A stretch of 64,000 nt of DNA from Maratus speciosus (taxonomy: Eukaryota > Arthropoda > Arachnida > Araneae > Salticidae): positions 280,719,836 to 280,783,835 of the forward strand of contig OZ010792.1 in the NCBI GenBank assembly GCA_963932465.1, read 5' to 3'. This document shows positions 1 to 11,134 of the stretch, in pieces (positions within the stretch are counted from its first letter, which is position 1; the number at the start of each line of letters is the position of its first letter). The notes beneath the pieces were generated by a model. It saw only the letters and a list, made by a program, of their open reading frames with translations. It made no database searches and was not told where the DNA came from. The position numbers and the translations under genes were made by a program.

Positions 1-224
1 ATGAAATGTAGTAGTTTTAAACCTATCCAGATAAATTTAACTTTAATTTTACATACTCTTCATTATTCTATAAAATTTATTTTTATGGTAACAAAGCTAT
101 AAAATTTTTTGGCTTATTTAAATGGTAGAAATTTTATGATCAGATAAGGCAAAAAATTCTGTTCAGAAATTACTGGCGTTTAATTTTTTGTACCCTATAC
201 GGCACAAATACGCAAAGGGGTTAA

Positions 225-640
225 GGGACTTTTCCATCTCATGAAAACACCCGCATCCGTAATGTTAAATTAATGGATATGTTGTTTTCGAATTTTTCGT
301 TTAAATTTTAACATTTTTAAACGTTTTTTTTTTGCATAGGATACCTGAGGTCGATGTTTAATATGGCTATTTTTTACTTTTTCGATTTCGGCTGCAGATT
401 TTTTTTTTTTTAAATGAAGTACTTCCTCTTTCATAACCGGTTTCGAAACTGAAAGTACCTTTTTTAAAAAAATCTTCAACCAAAATCGAAAAAGTACAAA
501 ATAGTCATATTAAAGATTGAGCTCAGCTATCCCATGCAAAAGAAATCGTTTAAAAATATTAAAATTTAAACAAGGAATTCGAAAACAACCTGATCATTGG
601 TTTAACATTACGGAGCGGGTGTTTTCAAAGTGAGTCACAA
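225..640. mobile_element. TTAA-type foldback element, copy 1
   Basis: Long imperfect inverted repeat. The left arm reads TTAA (221-224), GGGACT, then GAAAACACCCGC and GTAATGTTAAA. The right arm near 600-627 carries TTTAACATTACGGAGCGGGT followed by GTTTTC. The centre holds a CGATTTCGGCTGCAG stretch mirrored by ACCAAAATCGAAAAAG. The same layout recurs at 43706-44121 and as a half copy at 40541-40734, which defines a family. The other two copies show TTAA next to their ends, so TTAA is inferred to be the target duplication. The outer right end of this copy is decayed. The reading frame inside it is a shadow of the palindrome. TTAA targets are used by the piggyBac and Kolobok superfamilies; I cannot choose between them. 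Confidence 0.7.
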
Positions 641-641
641 A

Positions 642-800
642 ACTAGAAAGTCAGACGCATTGTTACTATTCAGAAGAGGAATGTATTTAAGTTTTATTTA
701 AATTGAATGAAAAATTGCCGGGACAAGCGATCACAAACTATTAGACTCATATGAGAGGTTTTCAAAATCCAAAAATTTACAATAATGTTTCTTTTAGAAC
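642..800 (+). repeat. Direct duplication, unit 1 (partner 1168-1325)
   Basis: The two segments share the order CAGACGCATTGTTACTATTC, ATGTATTTAAGTTTTATTT and GAATGAAAAATTGCCGGGAC, then a TTTTCAAAATCCAAAA motif. They lie about 525 bp apart in the same orientation. Unit 1 begins exactly where the right arm of the adjacent foldback element fades. The segment does not look coding. Confidence 0.75.
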
Positions 801-1167
801 AAATAAAAGATGTCAGTAGCCGCTCACAGATCAAAAACAAGCAGACGATAACTTAAAATATCCTTTGAATACAATTTAGAATTTAAAAAAAAAAAAAAAT
901 GAAAATTTTTTAAAATATTCGGAAACTACAGAATATTAATTGCCTTTAATTTTATATTTTTCTTTATTGCATAAAATTTACATTCCTTTGTGAATAAAAT
1001 GATATAAAAAAGCACCAATCAATCTTTGATAAACGTAATCAATTTTCCTGGCAAAGCTTCATAAAGACAGCAAGAAACAGCAAGAATTGACAATTTATAA
1101 ATGCGTCTGACATATCAGCTGTGGGTGCCTCCTTGTAAGATGTATCCCTTTTCTTCCACAACAAAAG

Positions 1168-1325
1168 CTAGCAAGCCAGACGCATTGTTACTATTCAAAA
1201 ATGTATTTAAGTTTTATTTAAATTGAATGAAAAATTGCCGGGACAGGCGACCATTGAAACTGTAGAGCGAAATGAGAGCTTTTCAAAATCCAAAACTTTA
1301 GAATAACGTTTCATTTAGAACAAAA
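1168..1325 (+). repeat. Direct duplication, unit 2 (partner 642-800)
   Basis: Second copy of the 642-800 segment, differing by scattered substitutions and a short deletion after TTACTATTC. Conservation fades after the GTTTC-TTTAGAACAAA block. No inverted ends are visible, so this is probably a fragment of an interspersed repeat or a local duplication. Confidence 0.75.
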
Positions 1326-2093
1326 CAAAAGGAAGTCGGTGATTTACAACAGAAGCGTTTTGAAATATGACACCACTTTTGCAAAAGCAAACATTTTATA
1401 CTTCACCAAAACAGGAAACGTTGCCAAAACTCAATGATTAATATTACGTTTCACACATTTGTTCCTTTATCATTGTAATACTTTGCAAGGAAGTTGTAAA
1501 TAGTACTTTATTTGGTGAAGTATGTGAGAAGAGAGATAAAAATTGTGAAAAAAAAGTAACTTTTTTATGCTGGAAGAAATTTCAAATTTAAAAAGGGGGA
1601 TTTTATTTTATGTGTGCGAAAAGTTATTGTAAAAATGATTTATTTATTTTTATATGAGCAACATTTTTAAAGCGAGAGTGAGAAATAAAAAAAGCGACAT
1701 GAAATTGAATGTTGAAAATTTGATTATACATTTAAACTCAATTTTATAAAATTTGTTCTTTAAGCTAAATCAACATAAGCAAATATTTTAAATTAGTATT
1801 ACGAAATTAACAAGATAAACATCTATACTTATAAAAGAAGGGGGGGGGGGGGGGAGGGCGGACAATCATTCAAAACTTATCAACTCTAATACTGGTAATC
1901 TCGATTTAATGAACACTTATTACAATCTGTACTATCGAAAATGACCGATGATAAATTTAAATGCAGATATATAAAATATTCGAATAAGATTCAATTTAAT
2001 TTAAATATTCAATAAAAGTTAACCATTTTACATCAAATTAAATGTCAATCGAAATAAGTAGTTAGATTCACTATCACTATTATATGACAAAGT
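1326..2093. other. AT-rich non-coding stretch with a poly-G run
   Basis: No gene or element boundary is recognised here. The only distinctive feature is a 15-nt G run at 1840-1854, directly followed by AGGGCGG. Confidence 0.6.
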
Positions 2094-2101
2094 GTTGAAT
2101 C

Positions 2102-2294
2102 CAGTGGTGTAGTCGTAAAAAAAGCAGAGGGCATACGCTCTAAGCAGAGGGTATACGCTCAAGGCAGAGGGTATATCCCACAGTGTATATACTAGATAGC
2201 TTTTTTGAGAAACACAGGGTATACGGTGTCCCTATAAAAAATCCAGAAGGTATACTACGGCGTACACCACCGTATATCCTCTACTACATTCCTA
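2102..2294 (+). mobile_element. hAT-type MITE, family 1, copy 1
   Basis: Non-autonomous element of 193 bp. It starts CAGTGGTGTAGTCGT and ends ACTACATTCCTA, the degraded reverse complement of CAGGGATGTAGT. It is flanked by the perfect 8-bp direct repeat GTTGAATC (2094-2101 and 2295-2302), the duplication length typical of hAT transposases. Internally it has three near-identical repeats of about 17 bp of the form GCAGAGGGTATACGCTC. Further copies occur at 4808, 6976 and 53789. Confidence 0.92.
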
Positions 2295-2560
2295 GTTGAA
2301 TCGCTATTTCATGAAACAGCGAGGTTATTAAAATGGTGCATTATTAAGTGAAATTTTGTTAATTATAACTATTCAAATAAACGAACGTGCTATTTTATAA
2401 ATGGAGTCGGATGTATGCCGCAATTTTATTGCTCTAAAAGTGATAGGAATGCAGAATAGTATCTCAAAATAAGCTATTAAAAAAAGTTATTTTACAAAAA
2501 TAAATTCATACACCACCATAAATTTATTTTTTATATAAGGAAACGGGGGAAAAGGAGAGC

Positions 2561-2741
2561 TTAACCTTTTGGGGACGAGCCTCACGTGTACGTGGCAAAA
2601 GGTGATCAGATTCGGTGATTATTTCCACCAGTTATTTTTTATTGTAATTTTTACCGATTAATATAGGCAAAAAGATTTTTTTAAACCGGCGATAAAGGAT
2701 TAAAAACTCTGTAAAAGACGCTCGTCGTGAAGAGTCGTTAA
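2561..2741 (+). mobile_element. TTAA-bounded MITE, family B, copy 1
   Basis: Starts TTAACCTTTTGGGGACGAGC and ends GCTCGTCGTGAAGAGTCGTTAA-like. The ends are imperfect inverted repeats with TTAA at both extremities. The central block CAGTTATTTTTTATTGTAA matches, in reverse orientation, the centre of the element at 36356-36561, which supports one family. Coordinates include the TTAA at each side. Terminal TTAA suggests piggyBac-like mobilisation. Confidence 0.65.
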
Positions 2742-3259
2742 CAAAAAGTCGTCTACTGTATTCTTCAATAAAAAATATTTCTGGGAGAAGTTTACCATAA
2801 AAAATATTAAAATTAGGAAAAAGAATTTCAAAAGTTATTTTAGTAAGTTTTCAAAAGCCATTTCAAAAGTTATGCGGCATCAGTACACTTTAAAATATAT
2901 ATACATCACAAATCTTTTAAAGTGTTAGAAAAATAATAAACTAAATAAAACATGAAAGTTAGAATTTTAATAATGACATTTTAATTAATGATATATTTTT
3001 CTGTTAATGGCTTGATTAGAATTATTAAGCTACTCATCAATTGGAGTAATTACAACAAACAAAATAAAGAAATTCTTATATTCTAAGTATTTAAACTGCA
3101 AGAAAAGCCGTTAACTTTAAAATAATTCCACAGCTAAATATGAATAACCGCCACAAGCCATTTTCAAAAATTAATTTCGCAGAATGCGTAATAAATTTTA
3201 TTAATCGTATACCTAGACTAACTTTCAGTCTTTTTCACGATACGACCATTACTAATAAA
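2742..3259. other. AT-rich stretch, nothing recognised
   Basis: Short poly-A and poly-T runs only. There are no open frames of note, no inverted ends and no repeats shared with the rest of the window that I could detect. Confidence 0.5.
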
Positions 3260-3660
3260 CTTCGCCTCGACGCCAACTTAAACTCATTTCCCACGATCGA
3301 TCGTATTTAAATCACACTCCCCCCTCCCCCCATATACAACACATGTAAACTGTCACGCTCGTCGACACCTACACAACAAAAAGCTTACTCTCATGATGAA
3401 CTGTCAAGTGCTGCCATCTATGGGCAGCATCCGGCACACCATTCGAGTTATTGAACTTCGGAGTTGATCGTCCTTTGGCGAGAATCTTGCTTGGCGAAAT
3501 ATTTTTACGTCTACCTATGGTTGCCAAAGCCTCGCGTGTTAGAGAACAACTCCAATTCTACATTCCCCCCTCTCCCCCACCCGTCTAGACGCGGCTGAGA
3601 CGCAGTGAACGCCCGAAGAGAGTAGAGTGGTTTAGCGTTTTCACCCCTTGTGTGTACGCG
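3260..3660. promoter_or_regulatory. GC-enriched island, possible regulatory segment
   Basis: About 400 bp is clearly richer in GC and CpG than its surroundings. It contains C-tracts (3317-3332 and 3565-3583), a CTCF-like motif (3409-3424) and several CGTCG/TCGCG words. No long frame is present. In an AT-rich arthropod genome such islands often mark promoters, enhancers or untranslated exons, but no TATA-box plus initiator arrangement or splice site is strong enough to fix a gene here. Confidence 0.3.
3409..3424 (-). promoter_or_regulatory. CTCF-like binding motif
   Basis: On the minus strand the sequence reads CCCATAGATGGCAGCA. I count 14 of 16 positions matching the strong vertebrate-type site CCACTAGATGGCAGCA. 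It sits within the GC-enriched island at 3260-3660. CTCF is conserved in many arthropods. A single motif match is weak evidence of occupancy. Confidence 0.35.
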
Positions 3661-4799
3661 ATTCTTTTTTCTTTATTCTTTACCTTTTGGCTGAAAAGAT
3701 CAAGTACTCGTTTGGGTAGGATGCCTGGGAAGATTTTACTGATGAAAAAGAAAAAAGAAAAGAAAACGCGAATGCCACTGTGAGAAATTTTGAGTTAATA
3801 AAAGCGGAGGGTATAATAATAATAAAAAAAAAACAGACGTTACACAACATCATTTTATTTGAAGCATCGAATATAAATGTTATATTCAAAATACGTACGT
3901 ACGTTTTTTTCCTCCACTCATAGGCGAATTTTATATTATTTTAATATCAATGTTTTATTTAAAAGATGTAATTTAAAGAGAGCGTAGGCAACACATACAT
4001 ACAGCACATTTAAATCATTCTTTTATTTAAAAAACGGGACACTAAATAGTGTTATTACCAGCAATCCTCATTTGAAAATTTTTAATTTACATGAATAATT
4101 CCTCTTACTGGTATTATTCAAAGCTAAAAATTAAAAATAATTTGAAACTTACACAGATAAATTATGTTTCATAACATAACAAAAGTGAAAAATTTATATA
4201 CATTTTAGGCCATAATAGAATTTAGAAAATTAAGGGAAAATATTGCTCTAAAGTTCATAGATAAAGTTTTGTCCGCAAAATCATATAACGCCTTAGAAAG
4301 ATTCCTAAAAAAGTGCTTCGTAGTTACCAATAAAAACATCCAAAATTATGAAATAAACTCCTTAGTTCATCCAAAATATGAAATATGTTTGGTACAAATA
4401 AACTAGACACTTCTCTTCGCAGTACCAGCCTACTTGAACTTGACCCTTTCAGGGGCAGAAAAAAATCTGGCCGTAAAATGAAATAATAGACTGACAAAAG
4501 GATGAATTAAACAAATTTCTTCGAAAATAAAGATCAGTTTTAATACGCTTTCATTGTAAAAGGATAATTTCATTAAAACGTTCTTGGTGCCGTTTGCCAG
4601 TTTGTTATTAAAATTAGGTGTCACGCCGTTGAAAGAGTTTATTTGAATCTGTAACACAATGCGATAACAGAGGAAAATGACAATGCGGCTAAACATCCTC
4701 AGAAATATTAAAATATTTAAATAAGCTCAAAGAATATTTGTAAACAAGCATGCAAAATTTCATGAAAAGTCACTAAAGATTTTCCTTTACACCTATCTA
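3661..4799. other. AT-rich non-coding stretch
   Basis: No gene, RNA or mobile-element boundary is recognised. It contains a short CGTACGTACGTACG-like alternating run near 3894-3904 and two chance frames under 90 codons with low-complexity translations. Confidence 0.5.
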
Positions 4800-4807
4800 T
4801 ATATATA

Positions 4808-5027
4808 CAGGGATGTAGTGGAAGGCATACAGAGGTATACGCCGTATACCTTCTGGGGGGTTTTTAAGGAACATTGTACACCTTCTGTTTCTCAAATAAA
4901 CTATAGTATATACACTCAAGGGTATAACCCTCTACGGTGAGCGTATTCCCTCTGCTTAGAGTGTATACCCTGTGTTTTATTTTTTTTTTTTAGTTTGTTT
5001 TGTTACAGTGGTGTCTACGCCACCGTG
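4808..5027 (-). mobile_element. hAT-type MITE, family 1, copy 2
   Basis: Reverse-orientation copy of the family at 2102. It starts CAGGGATGTAGTGGAAGG and ends GTGTCTACGCCACCGTG. The flanks TATATATA (4800-4807) and TATACACA (5028-5035) are compatible with a mutated 8-bp duplication in a simple AT/AC target, so the duplication is not certain. The copy is 220 bp, longer than its relatives because of a T-run insertion near 4980-4991. The internal GTATAC-rich repeats are retained. Confidence 0.85.
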
Positions 5028-6104
5028 TATACACACACACACAAATAAATAAAATAAGCTATTGAAACATGGAGAAGATGAAGGTCATATTTATATGTTT
5101 AGCAGCTTAATTTTATATGTACAGGAGAATAAACAAATGAAAGGTTCACAATATTCATCATAATAATGTACGTCATAATGAAACACTAGGCAAAAACGAG
5201 ATCAAATTAAGGGAGAAAAATAAAAACAAAAAAATATGTATAAAAAGACATTCCTTTAAATGATTTATTATTTTCATATTTCACGGAACAGGATTGTGTA
5301 CATAGAAAATGCATACCAGAAATATTAAGAAAAAATTGCATTTTCAGTTATATTGTAATTACTGTACATTTCACATTTCTTTTCGTTAATCTCATTAGAT
5401 ATGGGGGGGGGGGGGAAATGTCAGCAATGAATATATGAGTATGCGCCTAAATAAAATGTTAAATTTGTGAAGTCTCTCCACCACCAACTTCCCCCAACCC
5501 CACCTTTATGGGAATTCCACAGTAAATAAAGCGAAAAAGTGTTCCACTGTAGGACGACACATTTATTTAAAAAATTCCCGAGGGCTCAGTTAAAAAGATT
5601 CAAAACTTGAATTATGAATAGACATTTCATCGCCGACATATTGTGCGAGACAAAATATGCTCATATATATATCAATTAAAGTTTTTCCCGCCGGAAACAT
5701 CCAAACAATGCTCCCCTCTAAACAATAATTGCGCTAAGCCGTTTTGCTCTCTATGAGAACATTTCTCTTCACACACTTAACTTCAAAATGAGACTTTCGA
5801 AATGCATCCACCATACATACAAAAACACATACACATTTCTACATCTCATGGCAAGAGAGGAATTCCTATTAACCTAGGTGCATTGTTCGCGCTCCGACGC
5901 CAGTGTGGTATGCGATTGCACGGGCATGGAGAGAGATAAAAAAATGGAAAAAAGGCTGAAATTATTTGCATTCCAGAATAGAGAAAACCCTCTCTCTTTT
6001 TTTGTCTAGTTTTTGCGCTTTTTTGAACTCTCCTTTAGCGCTGCCGACAAGTTTTTGAGGCGAGGAAGCATAACAGTGGAAGAGTAGATTTCAAGTTCTC
6101 AGCC
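5028..6104. other. Non-coding stretch with poly-G and C-rich patches
   Basis: Contains a 13-nt G run (5403-5415), a C-rich patch (5475-5505) and a GC-richer segment near 5875-5935. I see no gene, no inverted ends and no long frame. Confidence 0.5.
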
Positions 6105-6275
6105 TCTCCCCCGAGGTTTGTTATATGATGAATATGGATGAAAGGAAATGGGGATGATTAAAGAGAAGGATCGAAGGAATTTTTATTTATGCGTAAAAAT
6201 TTTTAAAGCGTGCAACAGATATAAGCAAATTAACAATGTAAATTTCAGCACACGAGAAGATGGAAAGAATTTGCA
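6105..6275 (+). repeat. Paralogous repeat, uninterrupted copy
   Basis: This segment runs from a GAGGTTTGTTATATGATGAA block through GGAATTTTTATTTATGCG to AATTTCAGCACACGAGA. It matches 8205-8308 joined to 9159-9215, where a Tigger-type element (8309-9156) splits the second copy. It therefore acts as an empty-site reference for that insertion. The 89-codon frame across it is not conserved between copies and is unlikely to be coding. Confidence 0.8.
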
Positions 6276-6967
6276 GCTCGAAAAGGAATCAAAACATTAT
6301 TTGATACAAATCGACTTGGTGGTGAATAGTTTTAATCATCTAAAAGTTCTTTATTTTTCAGGCATAAAAGTGGGAAATGGGAAAAAAGGTGGAAATTTTT
6401 TTCCATCTATACAATAAGGCCAAACTTGTATAATTTAGATGCAATTCAACAGTTATTCAAACGATAAAATGAATTATAACTGTACATATGTTTTTTACTT
6501 AGAAAATATTAAAAGAAAAAAACAACAATAAATGTATAAATTCATTAAATCAAAAAAGAAAATTGGAAACAGTCTGCTAAAAGAATAAATCCATCCAAAT
6601 ATATCTCATAAACTTATGGGAAGTATAGAGATTAATTTTTCGAAATAAATGTATTATTTTGAATGTTTAAGACTTTACTTAAAAGAAAAAAAAATCTCTA
6701 TGCTAAATATATGCACGCCAAATTAATCTTTACTCCAGAAATACATTTCCAAAAATGCACCACTGAAATTACCCAGAAGTGTTTTATAAATAGAATAAGT
6801 TATTCTGTTCCAAAAGAACCTTATGGAAACTTCCTTTCCCGAGTTAAAGAACTTAATTTACATGACTTTCAGATGCTTATAATAAAAACTTGTCTTTCAT
6901 TTGATAGTACAGAAATTCAGAAACAAACTTCAAGGGGTTGAGTAGACAAAATGTCTAATTATTAAGC
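6276..6967. other. AT-rich stretch, nothing recognised
   Basis: A 92-codon frame at 6663-6941 has no recognisable domain and AT-driven composition. I see no repeats or element ends. Confidence 0.5.
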
Positions 6968-6975
6968 TTTCTAGA

Positions 6976-7171
6976 CAGTGGTGTAGTCGTAAAATAAAAA
7001 AAAAAACAGAAGGTATACGATCTAAGCAGAGGGTATACGCTCAAGTCAGAGGGTATACCCTAAAGTGTATATACTATAGCTTTCTTGAGAAACAAAGGGT
7101 ATACGGTGTTCCTTAAAAAAATTCAGAAGGTATACGGCGTATACCCCCGTATATCCTCCACTACATCCCTG
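6976..7171 (+). mobile_element. hAT-type MITE, family 1, copy 3
   Basis: Intact-ended 196-bp copy. It starts CAGTGGTGTAGTCGTA and ends CTCCACTACATCCCTG, with the perfect 8-bp duplication TTTCTAGA at 6968-6975 and 7172-7179. The three internal GCAGAGGGTATACGCTC-like repeats are present. Clean ends and duplication suggest it is the youngest-looking of the four copies together with 53789. Confidence 0.94.
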
Positions 7172-7179
7172 TTTCTAGA

Positions 7180-7214
7180 CCCCCCCCCCCCCCACCACAC
7201 ACACACACACACAC
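7180..7214. repeat. Poly-C run followed by (AC)n microsatellite
   Basis: A 14-nt C run (7180-7193) passes directly into an alternating AC tract. It abuts the right target duplication of the MITE ending at 7171. Confidence 0.9.
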
Positions 7215-7525
7215 GCTTCTGTTATTTTCTTTGCATTTTTGCATCAATCCAGAAAATGTCCAAATTAGCTTTTAAAAAAGGTGGAATTCCTCCTTTAAGA
7301 GGAACTCTTTCATGCCTGATTTTTATTGTAATATAGACCTTCCTCTGAGAATAATTTCTGTTAAAGACTCAGAATTGTAACATGGCTTTAGATATTTAAA
7401 TAGGTTTATCAATATCAATGTTTTGAGAGGTTTTAACGCTTGAATCTTTTTCCCTACATTCGCGCGCCGATTGAATACAAGGTGTTTATTAATTGTAAAG
7501 TTTAGTTGTACGTTATTCCACCATG

Positions 7526-8042
7526 TTAACCCTTTAATGAGCAGCTTTGCACATATGCAAACAGTTTTTTGAATTTAATAATTTTTTTATTCGTATATAC
7601 TCAATTCACACCAGAAAATTAAAATAGCAATATTTGCTTTAATTAATAACAGACATTTCGTATTTAAATAAAGTGAAATTAACTATTGAAACTTTCTGGT
7701 GTAAATTCGGATTCTCTGGAACTACGCAATTTCGAGAACGTATTTTATCATGGGAATTAAAGGGTTATAGGTCAAGTTTTAAAAGATAAATAGTTATATA
7801 AAATAAGGTATTTGGAGACATATTTGCTAAAATATTTACTAATTTGCAATATTTTAGCGTAAAACAGCCACACGACAGTAGTTTTTACTTGTATTGCAGA
7901 TGTGCAACAGAAGAAAAGATTGACGTATTATATGAAAAATGTATCTCTGATTTTTTTCATATATTTTTTCCTGTCTAATAAACCTTTCAGAGAATCATAA
8001 TTTTTTCGAAACAGAATGAAAAATCGCTCATTTAAGGGTTAA
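7526..8042. mobile_element. TTAA-bounded piggyBac-like MITE, family A, copy 1
   Basis: Starts TTAACCCTTTAATGAGC and ends GCTCATTTAAGGGTTAA. The ends are near-perfect inverted repeats, with TTAA at both extremities and CCC as the first element bases, as in piggyBac. It spans 517 bp including both TTAA. A subterminal hairpin (TTTGCACATATGCAAA) lies next to the left end. A second member at 57865-58386 has the same length, the same terminal motif and a hairpin at the same place. No transposase frame is present. Confidence 0.8.
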
Positions 8043-8204
8043 ATTATGTTTTTAGGGGGATCAATAATTTAAAATTCGTTGTAAAAAGGTTTTTAAGTGG
8101 GTTGAAAGAACGACCACTTACAAAAAATTACAAAAATTAATATATTTAATTATTTGTACTATATTTCAAGGCAGCACAACAGAAAATTAGTACATTTTAA
8201 TTGC

Positions 8205-8308
8205 TCACCCTCTACCTTGAGATTTACTATATGACGAATATGGATGGATAGAAAGAAGGATAATTAAAGAAAAGGATCGCAGGAATTTTTATTTATGCGA
8301 AAAATATA
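8205..8308 (+). repeat. Paralogous repeat, left half, interrupted copy
   Basis: Matches 6105-6210. It is broken at 8308 by the Tigger-type element and resumes at 9159-9215 with AAATTAACAATATAAATTTC and GTACACGAGA. Confidence 0.75.
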
Positions 8309-9156
8309 CAGTCGGACTTAATTATCCCGACACCCGGTTTTCCCGCCACTCCGCTTATCACGTCAGTTTTTCAAAGTCCCGATTTTCTGTATATTATTTT
8401 AATGTAAATAAACTCCGGAGTTTACGTCGTTGAATAATTTTCAACTCCGGATATCCCGACGATTTAGGAAAATTGTCGATTTTTCATAATCCATCTTATA
8501 AGCATGGAAATTAAGCAGTAAGAAATGTCTTAACCAAACTTTTCACAAAAGTGTCTAAAATACCCACTGAAATAAATGAGAAATTTTGCTTCAATCCTTT
8601 ATCTAAATAAATAAATCAACACACTATTAATGACCCACTTAAGCTCCAAATAGACGTATCAGTCTACTCGCGGTCCTTTTGTTCTGGTCAGGTGGCGCTT
8701 TCTTGTTGTTAAACGTCGTTTTTCATCCGACTAAAACCGAAGCATTGCATTGCATTGAAATGATCAGAAATTATCTAACATCCATATCTGAAACAACGAA
8801 TATTGATTACGATTCATTGTATAATATTGAAAAAAGAATTCTAGGAAGCTCATCTAAGGCTAAGCAATTCTTAATTCATCAATATTTCATGTAACAATAA
8901 AAAAACAAGTCATCGTAAATCTGAGTTTTATTCTTTTCAATTTTGTTTTTGTTTCTGTGTTTATTTTGCCTAATAATAATGTTTAATTGCTTAAAACTGC
9001 AAGAACAGTTAGTTATTAAGTTCAAATTGTCTTAAATTAATTAAAAATACAGCTTTTTATAAACATATTTTTCTTCAACTCCGGTTACCGCGACACTCTG
9101 CTTATGACGACACTTTTTTCTGGTCATTAGAGTGTCGGGATAACGAGGTTCAACTG
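8309..9156 (+). mobile_element. Pogo/Tigger-type deletion derivative, copy 1
   Basis: Element of 848 bp flanked by TA (8307-8308 and 9157-9158). The left end is CAGTCGGACTTAATTATCCC. The right end, read inward, is CAGTTGAACCTCGTTATCCC. Subterminal blocks repeat the CTCCGCTTATGACG theme and CAACTCCGG. It keeps 5' sequence joined to the last coding part of a transposase (8679-8894). It matches the 785-bp copy at 21471 over its length but has about 70 bp more just before the coding remnant. Comparison with 6105-6275 shows the pre-insertion site. Ends, TA duplication and protein remnant together place it in the pogo/Tigger branch of Tc1/mariner. Confidence 0.92.
8679..8894 (+). pseudogene. Tigger-type transposase C-terminal remnant, copy 1
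   Basis: This 71-codon frame corresponds to the end of a pogo/Tigger transposase, the enzyme that cuts and pastes the element through an RNase-H-like DDE domain. The DDE domain and N-terminal DNA-binding helices are absent, so it cannot be catalytic. The upstream part (about residues 1-15) is probably not original coding sequence, because the homologous frame in the other copy differs there. Conserved between copies are KTEALHCIE, NYL, SETTNIDY, SLYNI and KRI, and a C-terminal KQFLIHQYF. The acidic, helix-forming EAL...LYNI...KRI segment resembles known Tigger tails. The last residues fit a PCNA-interacting box (Q-x-x-I-x-x-Y-F). Confidence 0.75.
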
Positions 9157-9158
9157 TA

Positions 9159-9215
9159 TAAGAAAATTAACAATATAAATTTCAGTACACGAGACAGAGA
9201 AAGCGGGAAAAATTT
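9159..9215 (+). repeat. Paralogous repeat, right half, interrupted copy
   Basis: Continuation of 8205-8308 after the Tigger-type insertion. It matches 6221-6275 of the uninterrupted copy. Confidence 0.7.
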
Positions 9216-9381
9216 ATAAATAGTTTTGATTATTTTTGTGTCTATAACACAAATAAAAAGATACCGATTGATTTGATGCTGAAACTTTAATAATCGAAAC
9301 TTCTTTATCGTAATTATTACAGCGATCTTGCTCCGAGAAGGTTTTAATGAGTTCTTAAAAATTACGAAGTGCGATTTTGAC

Positions 9382-9530
9382 TAGGAATGCACAGAATAGC
9401 GACTTTGGCCGAATACCGAATATTCAGGAAACAGGTAAACCGAATAGTAACTGTTAGGTCGAATACCGAATATTTGGCACACAGGCAAAGCGAATAGAAA
9501 CTATTCGGCTGGCCGAATAATTTTATATTT
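9382..9530 (+). mobile_element. hAT-type terminal fragment with CCGAATA repeats
   Basis: Begins TAGGAATGCACAGAATAGCG and contains many copies of CCGAATA, CGAATA and ATTCGG in both orientations. This composition is typical of the subterminal region of hAT elements whose ends read CAGGGATGCAC. No matching opposite end (GTGCATCCCTG-like) was found within the next several kilobases, so I call a single decayed end. Confidence 0.5.
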
Positions 9531-9984
9531 CAGAGTTTAAAGGTATTTTTAGACATATCATTTTGATAAACAAAGCACTACAAAGTAAACATTGCACTAA
9601 AAAAATCTATGCTTTGAGTTATTTAAGAAAAGGATGGTTTTTAAACATTTTTAATTAAATAAAATTTAAAAATTTCCCCTCTCCTGCAAATTAAAACAGC
9701 TTAATAAAATTTTTATATTCTAAAAGAATTTTTTTTTAAATCAAAGAATTTTTGGAGGAACCGAAAGAAAATTTTTACTGTTATATACTGCTTTATTTGT
9801 CAGGAAGAGTAAAGTACAAAAATAAATAAAAATACAATCTATTCAAACTTTTGATCTAAGAAGGAAATTTAATTTATATAGTTATTGTAAAAGTTATGAT
9901 TCAGGATTCGTTATTTTCTACACCATGTCTTTTTTTTTTTTTTTTAAATGAAGACTGCAAATGCAAAGAAGACCTTACCCACCT

Positions 9985-10240
9985 TACTCGTACCACCTTA
10001 TGCCACCCACCTTACTCGTACAAATTCACTTTAGAAAAATCAGGAGAAAAAAAATCCTTTTCCTAAATGATGCTACCTCAGATATAATTTTAATGTCATT
10101 ATCGAACACAATGGTTGAGTTATATGCCTATCGAAGAAAATCCTTGAATAGCAATTTTTGACTCTGAACAAAAAAAAAATCCCCTGCTTACTCAGAAGTA
10201 AAAGGTTTTTTAAAAAACTACGACCTAATCAGAGTGATCT
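9985..10240 (+). repeat. Direct repeat, unit 1 (partner 11405-11690)
   Basis: Shares with 11405-11690 the blocks ATAATTTTAATGTCATTATC, GACTCTGAACAA and GACCTAATCAGAGT in the same order, about 1.43 kb apart. It starts with two short repeats of CACCTTACTCGTAC. Several stops interrupt every frame in at least one copy, so it is not conserved coding sequence. Confidence 0.75.
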
Positions 10241-11134
10241 GGTTAAAAGAATTATATCATACAAAAGGAAAATGTAAACTAAACTTGGATTAACTTGTGC
10301 AAACACTAACTAAAATTTTATTTATAAAGTTCCTGGAGATTGAATAGTTAAGTTATTTTATGTTCGGAATACTCGAAATAACTAAAACAGCGAGACAAAG
10401 GTAGTATTAATCAATAATAGTGACAATTATAATTAATCAACAATAGTGTATTAATAGTGGCAAATATTAAACAATTTCAACCACCGGAATTTGTTTACCA
10501 TAAAAATACTTTAAAAATTGATACGGAGATCAAATTTCATGGTTTTTTTTTTTTAATTAAATTAACTAGGAATTTTTAAATTAACTAGAAATTCTTTTTC
10601 AAAACTAATATTAAAAAATAGAGGTCATTTACTATACATTAATGTCCATTTCTTTTCAAAAAATTATTTTGCAAATGCAAAACAGGAAATTATCTTTGAG
10701 AACTTTTAATAATTCTTCCAGTATCACCAATATTACGCATACAAATCCACATAAAAGACAGAAAAATAGTTTCGTAACATAAAATAAAACAGTAACGGGA
10801 AAAAAGAACTAAAGACTTTTCGTTAAACATCGCATGAAAGATTAGTTCTCTTTTCCTTTTCCGTCCATGTGCTTTAAAATTTTCTTAAATCGGAGATTTA
10901 TAAGGAGACAGAGCTCCCTCCCCCCCCCCCCCCCAAGAAAAGCAAGAGAAAAGTCGAAAATTATACGTCAAACGTGGCAAATAAGGTGCGTTCGTACTAC
11001 AACTAGTATCATAAATATTCAGATCTTGGTACAATAGATGTTGCACTCTTATGCAAAAATGCATGAATACAACATTTATTACGATTATAATTTTAAATTC
11101 AGTTTCATGGGATATCATTGAATTCATTACGTAT

